This document shows, piece by piece, positions 46,408 to 55,475 of a stretch of 64,000 bases of DNA. Made by a program: the position numbers and the translations under genes. The stretch comes from Maridesulfovibrio bastinii DSM 16055 (GTDB lineage: Bacteria > Desulfobacterota > Desulfovibrionia > Desulfovibrionales > Desulfovibrionaceae): NCBI RefSeq assembly GCF_000429985.1, contig NZ_KE387014.1:201524-265523 (forward strand). The letters are read 5' to 3'. Each line of letters begins with the position of its first letter. Position 1 is the first letter of the stretch. The notes beneath the pieces were generated by a model. The model ran no database searches. It was given only the letters and a program-made list of their open reading frames with translations, and had not been told where the DNA came from.

Positions 46408-47169
46408 CTAATGCTTTTCTTCAGCCGTATGATGGTCGGCCTGTTTGCGGACCCACTCGCGACGGCTGATGTAGTAAACCTGCGGATCCATACCCAGTTT
46501 CTCAAGGAGACGGAAAGCATACTTACTGTGTGCAAGTTCGTGTACCTTGTGTTCCGGGTTGTTTATATCACCGAAAGTAATCGCTCCAGAAGGACAGGAT
46601 TCAACACAGGCAGGCTGATACCAATCTTCAGGCATCTTCAAAGGATCAACACCTTCCTGACGTGCACGCTGGCGTGCATTCATAAGTCTGGTGTGGCAGA
46701 AGTTGCATTTCTCAACAACACCCCTTGGGCGGGTTGAAGTCATCGGAGAAAGAGTCTTGTCCATTCCTTCAGGCCATTTAGGATCGAACCATCCAAAATA
46801 ACGGGCATGGTAAGGACAGGCAGCCATGCAGTATCTGCAACCTATACAACGAGGATAAATCTGGCTGACAATTCCACCCTCTTCATCTTTTGCAGTAGCA
46901 ACAACAGGACAAACAGGAACGCATGCAGGATTTTCGCACTGCATACACGGACGGGGAAGATAAGCTACTTCACGATCCGGAAAGTTTTTACCGTTGTTGA
47001 GTTCATAAACGAGCATCCATGTGAGGGTTTTAAGCTTGTTGGAGCCATCCTCCATGGGAGCAATATTGTTTTCTGCCTGGCAGGATACCATGCATGCACC
47101 GCAACCGGTACATTTATCGATATCCACGCACATGACATATCTGGTCTCAAAATCAATATGATTATGCAT
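46408..47169 (-). CDS. qrcC: Quinone reductase complex iron-sulfur subunit QrcC
   Basis: A 253-aa periplasmic-side ferredoxin-like subunit with four cysteine groups for iron-sulfur clusters: CTGCGACMVSC, CMQCENPACVPVC, CIGCRYCMAAC and the split CNFC and CVESC groups. It passes electrons between the cytochrome/QrcB part and the membrane subunit QrcD. It has no signal peptide, so it probably travels to the periplasm with QrcB, which carries the twin-arginine signal. It lies 17 bases after qrcB. Confidence 0.93.
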   Translation of the reverse strand: MHNHIDFETRYVMCVDIDKCTGCGACMVSCQAENNIAPMEDGSNKLKTLTWMLVYELNNGKNFPDREVAYLPRPCMQCENPACVPVCPVVATAKDEEGGIVSQIYPRCIGCRYCMAACPYHARYFGWFDPKWPEGMDKTLSPMTSTRPRGVVEKCNFCHTRLMNARQRARQEGVDPLKMPEDWYQPACVESCPSGAITFGDINNPEHKVHELAHSKYAFRLLEKLGMDPQVYYISRREWVRKQADHHTAEEKH

Positions 47170-47186
47170 GACAAAAATCCCCTGAC

Positions 47187-49268
47187 TTAAATTTTGGCAA
47201 CGCTGACTTTAGATCCTTTCCAGACAGCCATGCCTGAACCAGGCTCCGTGCTGACAGAAAGTACCTTATTAATATTGTCGCCTTTTCCTTTGGAATAAAC
47301 ATCCCAGGCGGTATGCCCGAGACCAAAGGGAGCGGCAACGACACCAGTCATCACGCCTTCGTTCACATGGACCCTTGCCACACACTCTCCAGCTGCGCCA
47401 CCGAGCTTGACTTTGCTGCCTTCGGCAACACCGAGTTTTGCTGCAGTTGCACTGTTGAGCTGTACAAAAAAGTCCTTACCCTTCAGCTCTTCTTCAGAAA
47501 TGGTTACGCAGTTGAGAGGCGGAATCGCCATAGTTGCGGAACCAATATTGAGCTGAACATAGGGAGCCAGTGTGATTTCTCCGCCCTTAGGCATTATGAC
47601 AGCCTTGGAAAGAGCGGGAGCTGCAAATGTCAGAGAACCATTGAAATCAGCAGAATCAGCAACAAAGGTTTTACCTTCGAGCAGTTCGTCAAAATCGGCT
47701 CCTGCTTTCTCAGCCTTGCCCTTAAGCATTTCTTCATAAGAGTCATAACCCAGATCAATACCCAGACCGCTTGAAACATCAAGAAGCACGTCCACTGTCT
47801 GCTTGCAGTCAAATGGAGAATTCTCGACAACAGGTCCGCAGGCTGCAAGCATGGCAGCACCTGATCCGTAGGGAGACTGAGCGTCATCAAAACGCTCGAA
47901 ACTGTGCGGATTGGGAAGGATAAGATCAGCTTTAACAGCGGTTTCATCCATCCAGGTGCTGAAACTTACAAGAAAGGGAACCTTTTCAATTGCGGCGGCT
48001 GCGGTTTCAGCCTGAGGCATTGCATAAACAGGGTTGGCTTCATGAACTAACAGAACATCAGGAGCAGCAGTCTTGCCGGAGGCAATCTGCATCAGATATC
48101 CTGCAAAATCTCTGGTAGCCATCTCCGCTTTTGTAGGAGCAGATTCAACAGCTTTAGGAAACTCAGAAACAGCAACCATGCCGCCCTTTCTGTTCACGCT
48201 TCCAAGCAGCATATTAAGAGCTGCACCGGCTACAACGTCTGCTGTTCCTGCACCCTGACCGGACTCGGAACCGCAGATAACCAGAGGAGCTGAAGAAGTT
48301 CTGAGCTGCTTGGCAAGCCCGGCAAGTACAGCCGGTTTTACGCCAATGGCTTTTTCAACTTTATCAGGTGAAAATCTGGAAGCAACCAGAGTTTTGAAAT
48401 CTTCGAAATCAGAAGCTGGAGCAACGGCTCCCATTTTAAGCAGATGATAAGCGAGTCCGAGACAGAAGATGGCGCCTGAGCCAGCCTGAACCGGAATCCA
48501 CTTGTCACTTACAGATGCTGTACCATTTACAAATGGTCCGGCATAAACATAAACGGCTTCAACGTCTCCGCCTGTGGGACGTTTTTCAGCAAACACACGC
48601 TGGTTGCGTACGGCAGGACCCCATGATTCCATGATATCAGCACCGACCATCAAAACGAAGTCGGAGTTATCAAGGTCATATCCCGGCTGTCCTTCACCGC
48701 CCATCATAGCCCATGCCTGTGATGCAGCCTGAAAATCACCGGGCATCATGTAAGCGTTTTCGCTGCCCATTTCCTGAACGAATGCGCTCAGAGCTTCGGC
48801 AGCTGTTCCGGTTTCATCACCACTTACAGAAGCGATTTTTCCGGGTTTTCCTTTCACGGCAGCAAGTTTGTCTGAAAATATTTTTTCAGCGTCTTCCCAG
48901 GATACGGGAACGAGCTTGTCACCCTCTTTTTTCATAGGGCTTTTCACACGTGAAGGGCTGAAAAGCATCTGGGCTCCACCGGCGCTAAGTGCGTCAATTC
49001 CGCCCTTGCTAAGTTCGCTTTCAGGGCTTCCCATAACACCGTATGGTCTGCCTGCGGCTGTTCTTACCTGCAACTGGCAGGGAGAAGCACCGAACTTTGC
49101 GATGGAAGGTTTAGTTGAAAGTTCTCCATATTTAAGCTTTGGAATCCAGGACCAGTTCTGGGTCCAGATGGACACGTCATCCAAAGATTTCCAGATAACA
49201 GGTGTGAAGAGAGATCCTACAACACCGCCTGCTACAACTTCTATAAATGTTCTTCGATTAATACCCAT
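47187..49268 (-). CDS. qrcB: Quinone reductase complex subunit QrcB (molybdopterin-oxidoreductase-like)
   Basis: A 693-aa protein with the fold of molybdopterin oxidoreductases and an N-terminal twin-arginine signal (NRRTFIEVVAGGVVG, Arg5-Arg6). The usual N-terminal CxxCxxxC cluster motif of that superfamily is missing: only one Cys is seen in the region (ASPCQLQV). This agrees with the known QrcB, which has lost the molybdenum cofactor and is a structural subunit. It lies between qrcA (13 bases upstream) and qrcC. Confidence 0.93.
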   Translation of the reverse strand: MGINRRTFIEVVAGGVVGSLFTPVIWKSLDDVSIWTQNWSWIPKLKYGELSTKPSIAKFGASPCQLQVRTAAGRPYGVMGSPESELSKGGIDALSAGGAQMLFSPSRVKSPMKKEGDKLVPVSWEDAEKIFSDKLAAVKGKPGKIASVSGDETGTAAEALSAFVQEMGSENAYMMPGDFQAASQAWAMMGGEGQPGYDLDNSDFVLMVGADIMESWGPAVRNQRVFAEKRPTGGDVEAVYVYAGPFVNGTASVSDKWIPVQAGSGAIFCLGLAYHLLKMGAVAPASDFEDFKTLVASRFSPDKVEKAIGVKPAVLAGLAKQLRTSSAPLVICGSESGQGAGTADVVAGAALNMLLGSVNRKGGMVAVSEFPKAVESAPTKAEMATRDFAGYLMQIASGKTAAPDVLLVHEANPVYAMPQAETAAAAIEKVPFLVSFSTWMDETAVKADLILPNPHSFERFDDAQSPYGSGAAMLAACGPVVENSPFDCKQTVDVLLDVSSGLGIDLGYDSYEEMLKGKAEKAGADFDELLEGKTFVADSADFNGSLTFAAPALSKAVIMPKGGEITLAPYVQLNIGSATMAIPPLNCVTISEEELKGKDFFVQLNSATAAKLGVAEGSKVKLGGAAGECVARVHVNEGVMTGVVAAPFGLGHTAWDVYSKGKGDNINKVLSVSTEPGSGMAVWKGSKVSVAKI

Positions 49269-49281
49269 TGCAGTCCCTCAC

Positions 49282-49836
49282 TTACTTATGGCAGATGTAG
49301 CATGCGTTGCTTGTGCCAACTTCAGCGTGACAGCGTTCACACTGCCACATCTTCATGGTCTGCTTGCTGTAGCCACTGATCCTGTTTTCGTAATAAGCCG
49401 GCAGCGTGTCGCTATTGCCTAAGTCGGGATGGCAATCGGTACACTCGAAGCCTTCGTGTGCTTTATGGGAAAAGTAAACGTTATCAGGCTGATACTGGTA
49501 TACAAGCCAGGGAACTTCTTTGTCCTTCTGCAAGTATTCAGTAACAAAAATTTCTTCATCCTTGGTATCACCAAGAACGTCTTCACTGTGACAGTCAGCA
49601 CATACAGCATTTGAAGGAAGTCCGTTAAATGAACCGTCCTCCGCGTATGTGTGACAGGATTCACAGTCCATACCTTCACCATCGACATGAACCTTGTGGC
49701 TGAAATTGAACGGTTGGGCCTTCTGGCTGTAAAGAACCTGCGGGAAAACCCACCAACCAATGATCAGACTCGCAAGGACGCCAATGAAGAAGGGAAGAAC
49801 GCCTCCACACTGCTTCGATGCTCTTTTCTCCTCCAT
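49282..49836 (-). CDS. qrcA: Quinone reductase complex multihaem cytochrome c QrcA
   Basis: A 184-aa periplasmic cytochrome, membrane-anchored by an N-terminal hydrophobic helix (about residues 13-32). Five CxxCH haem motifs are visible (CESCH, CADCH, CTDCH, CERCH and CYICH), and extra His residues in FSHKVH and FSHKAH can serve as distal ligands. The characterised D. vulgaris QrcA is described as a hexahaem protein, so one haem site may be non-standard here. It receives electrons from cytochrome c3. It is the first gene of qrcABCD; a perfect inverted repeat lies about 70-85 bases upstream of its start. Confidence 0.93.
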   Translation of the reverse strand: MEEKRASKQCGGVLPFFIGVLASLIIGWWVFPQVLYSQKAQPFNFSHKVHVDGEGMDCESCHTYAEDGSFNGLPSNAVCADCHSEDVLGDTKDEEIFVTEYLQKDKEVPWLVYQYQPDNVYFSHKAHEGFECTDCHPDLGNSDTLPAYYENRISGYSKQTMKMWQCERCHAEVGTSNACYICHK

Positions 49837-49902
49837 AACCTCGCCCCACTACTCCTTAAGTTTGTGAAACATAACAACCAATGAATCCCGATTTTTTAAT
49901 TT

Positions 49903-49919
49903 ACACATACTTTATGTGT
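49903..49919. promoter_or_regulatory. Inverted repeat in the qrc upstream region
   Basis: ACACATA (49903-49909) and TATGTGT (49913-49919) form a perfect 7-bp dyad with a 3-base spacer in the 178-base gap before qrcA. It is placed like an operator. I cannot assign it to a specific regulator. Confidence 0.4.
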
Positions 49920-50014
49920 CAAGAGAATATGAAAGTTTTCACAAGGGTTTCCATATCTCTTGTGTTGATATCGATCACCATGGGGCCATGGTATCGAAAC
50001 TTTCCGCGCTGCAT

Positions 50015-50572
50015 TTACGCCGTGAATTCGAAAGGAGTGTCGAACTCAGACAAAAACGGCAGAACGGAATCTTTTCCAGACAAAATCGGGTTTTCCGCCT
50101 TCCAGGGAATTGATAAAGCCGGATCATCCCAGCGAATTCCACCCTCATGGTCCGGCGCATAAGGCGCATCAACCTTGTACATGAACTCTGTTTCTTCGCT
50201 CAGAGTTTCATAACCGTGGGCAAATCCGCGTGGAACGAACAATCTGCGGAAGTTTTCAGCAGACAATTCAATCCTGTAGTACTTTAAATAGGTTGGGGAA
50301 CCTTTTCTTAAATCTACAACCACATCAACAACCGCCCCTCTGGTGACCCACACCAGTTTTGCCTGTGCGTACGGCGGAAGTTGAAAATGAAGTCCCCGCA
50401 GAACTCCGCGGCCACCGGAATAAGCATGGTTATCCTGAATAAATTCCACGTCAGGGCCATTCTCCTGAAACTTTTTTTTATTATAAGTTTCAAGAAAAAA
50501 TCCTCTGTCATCGCGAAAAACTTTCGGTTCCATAACCAAAAGTCCGGGAAAACCAGTCTCAGTAAAATTCAT
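50015..50572 (-). CDS. rfbC: dTDP-4-dehydrorhamnose 3,5-epimerase
   Basis: Third enzyme of dTDP-L-rhamnose synthesis, a cytoplasmic cupin. The catalytic His62 (GVLRGLHFQLPPYAQ), Tyr132 and the GFAHGYETLSE segment are present, and the length of 185 aa is normal. The rfbA, rfbB and rfbD partners are not adjacent. GGAGGAG precedes the ATG on the minus strand. It lies upstream of qrcA on the same strand, with 178 bases between, so qrc probably has its own promoter. Confidence 0.94.
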   Translation of the reverse strand: MNFTETGFPGLLVMEPKVFRDDRGFFLETYNKKKFQENGPDVEFIQDNHAYSGGRGVLRGLHFQLPPYAQAKLVWVTRGAVVDVVVDLRKGSPTYLKYYRIELSAENFRRLFVPRGFAHGYETLSEETEFMYKVDAPYAPDHEGGIRWDDPALSIPWKAENPILSGKDSVLPFLSEFDTPFEFTA

Positions 50573-50834
50573 ATTTACTCCTCCGGAGGCGAAGAGTCCT
50601 CCTAAATAAACTACTTATCCTTTCCCTCAAAATTACACGAGAACTACCCGAGATCAACGAAGGTTACAACCTCATTTTTTATAAATAAGCAACTTTTTCA
50701 TTATCATGGCCTCAATACATAGTGTTCACATTTTCGCTGTGGTCTGATATTCGTACCATCAACACACAGGTGCGAGGATCGGCCTTCACCGTGTAAAACG
50801 CAGGCAACATAAAAAAAATAAATCGGAATTAATT

Positions 50835-51374
50835 ATGACAACAGAGGGAATGGCTTTAAACGCTCTTGATATCATCCTCATAGTTATCGCCGGCGGTCTT
50901 ATTTTCAGAGGTCTGTTACGGGGAATTATCCGTGAAGCTTTTTCCATGGTTTCACTGGCCCTTGGCTTTTATCTGGCGGCAACCTATCACTCTGATCTGG
51001 AACCTTATTTTGCCAGATTTTTTGACGGACCGGGAACGGTTAAAGCTGTCAGTTATGTATCCATAATTCTAGCGACAATCATTGTTGCCGTAATTATTAC
51101 CAAACTGCTGCAGAAACTGCTGACTATTTCAATGCTCGGCTGGGCCGACCAGCTTCTCGGCGGTATTCTGGGATTTGCGGAAGCTATCCTTGTCGGAGGA
51201 ATAATTGTGATAACTCTAAGCAGTTTCACACCCAATTCGGATTTTCTAAAAAAATCCAAACTGGCTCCGCGTGTTTTAACAGCGGCAACATTCATCATCA
51301 GCTTCGCTCCCGATGATGTGCTGGACTCACTTAATATTGATTCAATTCTACCAAATAATTCACCTTTTTCATAA
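50835..51374 (+). CDS. cvpA: CvpA family membrane protein
   Basis: A 179-aa inner-membrane protein with four hydrophobic segments (about 10-28, 33-50, 72-92 and 108-130) and the family features ALDIILIVIAGGLIFRGLLRG and GWADQLLGGILGFAEAIL. CvpA was first linked to colicin V export; in other bacteria it affects envelope integrity and biofilm, without a defined biochemical role. It is followed after 17 bases by mazG, a common pairing in this order. Confidence 0.85.
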   Translation: MTTEGMALNALDIILIVIAGGLIFRGLLRGIIREAFSMVSLALGFYLAATYHSDLEPYFARFFDGPGTVKAVSYVSIILATIIVAVIITKLLQKLLTISMLGWADQLLGGILGFAEAILVGGIIVITLSSFTPNSDFLKKSKLAPRVLTAATFIISFAPDDVLDSLNIDSILPNNSPFS

Positions 51375-51391
51375 AAAACAGCTGAAATAAA

Positions 51392-52162
51392 ATGCATAAT
51401 GAATCTCTTGAAAAACTTCGTGGAGTAATTTCCACTTTGATAGGACCTGATGGTTGTCCCTGGGATAAAAAACAGACTCCTGAAAGTCTTTGTGATAATT
51501 TTATCGAGGAAGCTTTTGAACTTGTCGAGGCCATCCGGTCCGGCGACAAGCATGAGGCTATGGAAGAGCTTGGTGATGTTCTTTTTCTTGCTCTTTTTCT
51601 TGCTGAACTTTTTGACAAGAGCGGAGATTTCAATCTTAGCGACTCACTGAACAACAGCTCGGCAAAAATGATACGCAGGCATCCGCATGTTTTCGGAGAC
51701 TGCAAAGTTAAAGATCAGGACGAACTTCTTAAAAACTGGGAACAGATCAAAAGGAAAGAGAAAAAAGAATCTGATAAAATTTTCGATTCTCTTCCAAAGG
51801 GTCTGCCGCCGATGCTTAAAGCCTACCGCATAAATTCCAAAGCAGCCCGTGCAGGTTTCACTTATCCAAGCGATAAAATTGCTGAAGAGCAGTTACAATC
51901 CGAATGGAATGAATGGCAGGAGGCACTTAATAAGGGAAGTGAGGCTGAAATCGAAGAAGAGTTCGGCGACTACCTTTTTACACTAATTGAACTTGGACGC
52001 AGAAAAGGCATCAAAGCAAACACTGCGCTTGATATCGCCAACAACAAATTCCTTGATCGCTTTTCAAAACTTGAAGATCTGGCCAGAGAGAACGGCTCTG
52101 ACATAACCGATCTTGATCTGGATGAACTGAACAGACTCTGGGATAAAATCAAAAATAATTAA
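51392..52162 (+). CDS. mazG: Nucleoside triphosphate pyrophosphohydrolase MazG
   Basis: Hydrolyses (deoxy)nucleoside triphosphates to monophosphate and pyrophosphate, a house-cleaning enzyme. There are two MazG domains in 256 aa. The first has GCPWDKKQTPESL and the metal-binding FIEEAFELVEAI and EELGDVLF motifs; the second has a corresponding EIEEEFGDYLFTLIELGR. The length matches E. coli MazG. It lies in a small operon with cvpA, with its own terminator. Confidence 0.94.
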   Translation: MHNESLEKLRGVISTLIGPDGCPWDKKQTPESLCDNFIEEAFELVEAIRSGDKHEAMEELGDVLFLALFLAELFDKSGDFNLSDSLNNSSAKMIRRHPHVFGDCKVKDQDELLKNWEQIKRKEKKESDKIFDSLPKGLPPMLKAYRINSKAARAGFTYPSDKIAEEQLQSEWNEWQEALNKGSEAEIEEEFGDYLFTLIELGRRKGIKANTALDIANNKFLDRFSKLEDLARENGSDITDLDLDELNRLWDKIKNN

Positions 52163-52182
52163 AAAAATAATGCATAAAATTT

Positions 52183-52220
52183 ACGCCGTATGCCCTTTTG
52201 CAGGGTATACGGCGTTTTTT
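52183..52220 (+). terminator. Rho-independent terminator after mazG
   Basis: ACGCCGTATGCCCT (52183-52196) pairs with AGGGTATACGGCGT (52202-52215) with one G-T pair, followed by T residues. Confidence 0.9.
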
Positions 52221-52308
52221 ATTCATTACGGGTATAAAGATATACAAAAATATACCGATAACCGGATTAAGGTGTTTTGTATAATTTTGTCATACTGGAG
52301 GAAAGTCC

Positions 52309-52518
52309 ATGGAAATCACTGGAATCGACAGCTCTGTTTCAACAACTACGGCCTCGGACAAGCAGACCTTTGGCGCACAGGTTGTGACAAAGACTCTGGA
52401 TTACATGAACAGTGACTCCGGTAACTCCGGAAGCACAAACTCCGATTACGACTTTCAAAAAAGCGTACTCGGCTCACACTACTCAGGCCTCGGCGCCATT
52501 GCCGATACAAAAGCCTGA
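52309..52518 (+). CDS. Small Ser/Thr-rich protein, 69 aa
   Basis: The gene has a very good ribosome site (GGAGG about 9 bases before ATG 52309) and its own terminator, so it is likely real. The product is Ser/Thr/Asp/Asn-rich and has no signal peptide or membrane segment. The helical stretch FGAQVVTKTLDYMN faintly recalls small YjfB-like motility-associated proteins, but this is weak. Its function is unknown. It stands alone between mazG and a permease gene. Confidence 0.65.
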   Translation: MEITGIDSSVSTTTASDKQTFGAQVVTKTLDYMNSDSGNSGSTNSDYDFQKSVLGSHYSGLGAIADTKA

Positions 52519-52540
52519 TCCCATATATCAAAACACCCGC

Positions 52541-52578
52541 AACATCCCTGCCGCTAAACCGGCAGGGATGTTCATTTT
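52541..52578 (+). terminator. Rho-independent terminator after the small gene
   Basis: A perfect 13-bp stem, AACATCCCTGCCG (52541-52553) with CGGCAGGGATGTT (52560-52572), is followed by CATTTT. Confidence 0.88.
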
Positions 52579-52991
52579 AATCACACTCCAGCTTAATGGC
52601 AGAATGATGACTGATTAAAAAATCTAGTTTTTACCTTTCAAAAAGAGCGGCATGTAAGATGTAAAAAGTAAATCCTTATAAATAACAACTCGAACATCTT
52701 TACCTATAAGCTCTCTACCAGCCTTTTTATTCTAAAATCCAGCTGTACTTCTTTGCAAAATATTTACACTTAGCGGCAGCTTCAATTTTTTATTCTTCAC
52801 GAAAGACTAACGCTCCAAAGCATCAATTTTTTATTAATTATCAACTGGAAACAACCACAGAGCTAAAGGTAATATAATTCTCGTGATTGAAGTGCTGTTA
52901 CTATATTCTTTGCTGGCAGCCGCGGCTGATAATATTTTTTTAAAACTTTGAGCAACTAAGCCAACACACCGTAACAATTACTTTTTCAACA
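52579..52991. other. Intergenic A/T-rich region before the permease gene
   Basis: About 410 bases without a supported gene. Frequent stops occur in all frames; no repeats or RNA structures stood out. The promoter of the following gene is presumably here. Confidence 0.45.
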
Positions 52992-54260
52992 ATGATTTCA
53001 TATTTACAACGCTACACAGGGTGGCTGATTCTGGCGACCCTGATCATTTTCATACTGAGTAGATTCAATTCAGGGCTGGTTATCTTATTAGCAGCAATTG
53101 CTTGGCTGGTAGTGATAATAGAATGGTTCAAGCTTCCACTAAGTTCACGCAAGCAGGCGGGGATACTATTCATAGCAGGAATAGCCGGGCTGATTTTTGC
53201 GGCAGCAAACGGAGTTTTTCTTGGCTGGAACAAAATTTTAACCCAGAATCTGCAATTACTGCCGATGTTTATAGCCGTCTCATTTCTATCGCTGACGAAT
53301 CCGGTAACTCCGGATGCCAATATGCCCAAAGGAAAAAAGACTATGTTAACCACCGCTGCCGGAACCAATATACTCGGAGCGGTGATAAATCTTTCTATTC
53401 TTTTTGTGTTCGGAGACAGGCTGCAACGTGAAAATACTCTGACAAAATCGCAGGCAATACTGCTGGCACGCTCTTTTTGTGCCGCAGCGTGGTGGTCACC
53501 ATTTTTCATCGCTGCCGGTGTTGCACTCACTTATGCTCCGGACATGCAGTATCACCGAACGATGATACCGGGCCTAATTCTCAGTGCGGTTGCCATTTGC
53601 TATTCTGTAATTGAATTCGGTTTTGTCCGTAAAAGCGAATTTACCGGCTATCCTGTACGTATGGAAAGTATGATCGTTCCTCTGGTTCTGGCGGTGACGG
53701 TTATAGTCGGACATTATTTTTTCCCTGAAACGGGAATGATTATGCTGATCTGCATAGTGGCCCCTCCGGCAGCAATACTGCTGATGCGAAACAGACCAAG
53801 ACTATTTCACCTGCATGATTTTATCAGCAACAAAATCACGTCTACAATAAGCCAGTTTGTACTATTTTTAACGGCCGGGGTTTTCTCAATAGGCATTACC
53901 TCGGTCATCAACGTCTACCCTGAACTATTTAATTTCACAGGCAACGCCTTTAATTCAGGAATGTTCGCCGCTATATCAGCTCTGCTTATAGTTCTGGGCC
54001 TTATAGGTGTGCATCCCCTTGTAGGGATTTCAATTGTAAGCCCCCTGCTGCTGCCACTGCATCCGGACCATTCTCAACTGGGGTTTCTTTTCCTGACCAG
54101 CTGGGCAATATCCACCGGAAGCAGTCCGCTTTCAGGTGTCGGGCTTGTACTGACCAGCAGATACCATGTTTCACCCTCAGCAATTCTCAAAAGTAATTAT
54201 CACTATGCCATCATTATGTGGCTTCTTTCCAACGCCATCAATAAACTTTACTTCGGGTGA
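52992..54260 (+). CDS. Polytopic membrane permease of unassigned family
   Basis: A 422-aa inner-membrane protein with about 11 hydrophobic segments. The overall layout, with two halves and a conserved small-residue stretch near the end (SWAISTGSSPLSGVGLVLTS), resembles ion-transporter-superfamily carriers for organic or inorganic anions, but I cannot name the family or substrate. A charged loop (MPKGKKTM) follows SLTNPVTPDAN, and a Phe/Cys/Trp-rich segment (SFCAAAWWSPFFIAAG) is notable. There is no clear Shine-Dalgarno before ATG 52992. It is monocistronic, 95 bases before the acyltransferase gene. Confidence 0.75.
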   Translation: MISYLQRYTGWLILATLIIFILSRFNSGLVILLAAIAWLVVIIEWFKLPLSSRKQAGILFIAGIAGLIFAAANGVFLGWNKILTQNLQLLPMFIAVSFLSLTNPVTPDANMPKGKKTMLTTAAGTNILGAVINLSILFVFGDRLQRENTLTKSQAILLARSFCAAAWWSPFFIAAGVALTYAPDMQYHRTMIPGLILSAVAICYSVIEFGFVRKSEFTGYPVRMESMIVPLVLAVTVIVGHYFFPETGMIMLICIVAPPAAILLMRNRPRLFHLHDFISNKITSTISQFVLFLTAGVFSIGITSVINVYPELFNFTGNAFNSGMFAAISALLIVLGLIGVHPLVGISIVSPLLLPLHPDHSQLGFLFLTSWAISTGSSPLSGVGLVLTSRYHVSPSAILKSNYHYAIIMWLLSNAINKLYFG

Positions 54261-54355
54261 TCATTGATAATTTCAAAACCATAACGACTTGTTAGAAACA
54301 ATTTTATATGCTTTAGTTTTTTCTATTCATTTCCTGAACCGAGGTAGCATTAATT

Positions 54356-54949
54356 ATGATTCATATTTTTGGATGCGGCGGCCATTCGTTGGTTGTGCTG
54401 GATACTTTAGAAGCCCTCAATAAAACAGATATTGTATTCTATGATGATAAAGTAATAACTGATCCTGAATTCGAGCAATATAAATTCGGCGGAGCCATAG
54501 CTGACTGTGTTCCAGACAAAATAAATGACAGCTTTATTGTTGCCATTGGGAATAATGCTATCCGTAAAAATATATTTTTAAAATTCAGCCAGCAGATGAA
54601 AGCATTAAATCCGGTTCATCCGAGTGCAATAATTTCAAAGCATAGTAGCATAAAGCAGGGAAGCGTTGTCTTTGCCGGTGCAATTATAAACCGAAAAGCA
54701 TGCATAGAGGAAAATGTCATCATAAATACAGGCGCTATAATAGAGCATGAATGCATTATCGGCAGCCATACTCATGTTGCCCCCGGCTCTACTCTTTGCG
54801 GCAGTGTTACAATTGGTGAGAACTGCCTTATTGGGGCAAATTCAACAATCCTGCCATGCCTCACTGTTGGAGCAGGATCAATCATCGGAGCAGGCTCCGT
54901 TGTAACCAAAAATGTTCCTCCGAACACCGTGGTTAAAAATTCATATTAA
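54356..54949 (+). CDS. NeuD/PglD-like sugar acyltransferase
   Basis: A 197-aa enzyme with an N-terminal Rossmann-like sugar-binding domain (IHIFGCGGHSLVVLDTL) and a C-terminal left-handed beta-helix of hexapeptide repeats (from about residue 90; for example INTGAIIEHECIIGSHTHVAP, given here to residue 20, then SVTIGENCLIGANSTI). The catalytic-type His in IEHECIIG is present. The family acetylates amino- or nonulosonic-sugar intermediates using acetyl-CoA. No surrounding nonulosonate or glycan cluster is present, so the substrate is open. The base composition is slightly richer in A/T than its neighbours. Confidence 0.87.
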   Translation: MIHIFGCGGHSLVVLDTLEALNKTDIVFYDDKVITDPEFEQYKFGGAIADCVPDKINDSFIVAIGNNAIRKNIFLKFSQQMKALNPVHPSAIISKHSSIKQGSVVFAGAIINRKACIEENVIINTGAIIEHECIIGSHTHVAPGSTLCGSVTIGENCLIGANSTILPCLTVGAGSIIGAGSVVTKNVPPNTVVKNSY

Positions 54950-55267
54950 CGGGCAGAAAAATATCTGACTTGAATTAATGAGCAACGCTAAATACTGCCG
55001 CTAAAAATACCTCTAAATAACAATTCGTTATAAGCTCTACATGAACCGCTAGTTACCATGATTCCGATTTGTTTGAGCTGGCCAGACCGGCTATCAATAA
55101 TCTTTTTAGAAGAGCTAGCACACAGCTATAATTTTAAGAGCGATAAGCCAAAATTTCTTTTATCAATTTTTACTTCCTGATGAAATTTTTTGAATTCTAC
55201 ATATTAATATTATTCTATTAGTTTAAAAAAATAGCTAACCATCCATATTTTTTATAATTTTAAGCAA

Positions 55268-55297
55268 AATTTATAGGAAAATTTATTCCTATAAATT
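55268..55297. promoter_or_regulatory. Perfect 12-bp inverted repeat
   Basis: AATTTATAGGAA (55268-55279) and TTCCTATAAATT (55286-55297) are exact reverse complements with a 6-base spacer. It may be a protein-binding site or a weak hairpin. It lies about 180 bases upstream of the lipoprotein gene. Confidence 0.45.
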
Positions 55298-55320
55298 GAT
55301 AAAAAAGCTTTCCTTATTCT

Positions 55321-55343
55321 TTATGATATAATAAATATCATAA
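55321..55343. promoter_or_regulatory. Perfect 9-bp inverted repeat, possible metalloregulator-type site
   Basis: TTATGATAT (55321-55329) and ATATCATAA (55335-55343) are exact reverse complements with a 5-base spacer. The A/T-rich dyad with TGATA/TATCA arms loosely recalls Fur-type boxes, although the spacing differs. Its place upstream of the TonB region would suit iron control. Confidence 0.4.
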
Positions 55344-55475
55344 TAATTATTTTATATAAAAAATAAAACAATCTTCATACTCTGCCTCATAAGATCATAA
55401 TCGAATTCTACATTCACCGAAAGCCTCCATTGGTACTGCTAGACACATTAACCTTTCATTTTAAAGGAGAAAAAG

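Larger units (their letters stand above)
54950..55475. other. Very A/T-rich intergenic region with two palindromes
   Basis: About 525 bases, strongly A/T-rich from 55130 to 55380, without a credible gene. It contains two perfect inverted repeats listed separately and lies upstream of the lipoprotein gene that precedes the TonB operon. It could hold promoter and operator sites, and its composition suggests a recombination or acquisition boundary. Confidence 0.5.
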
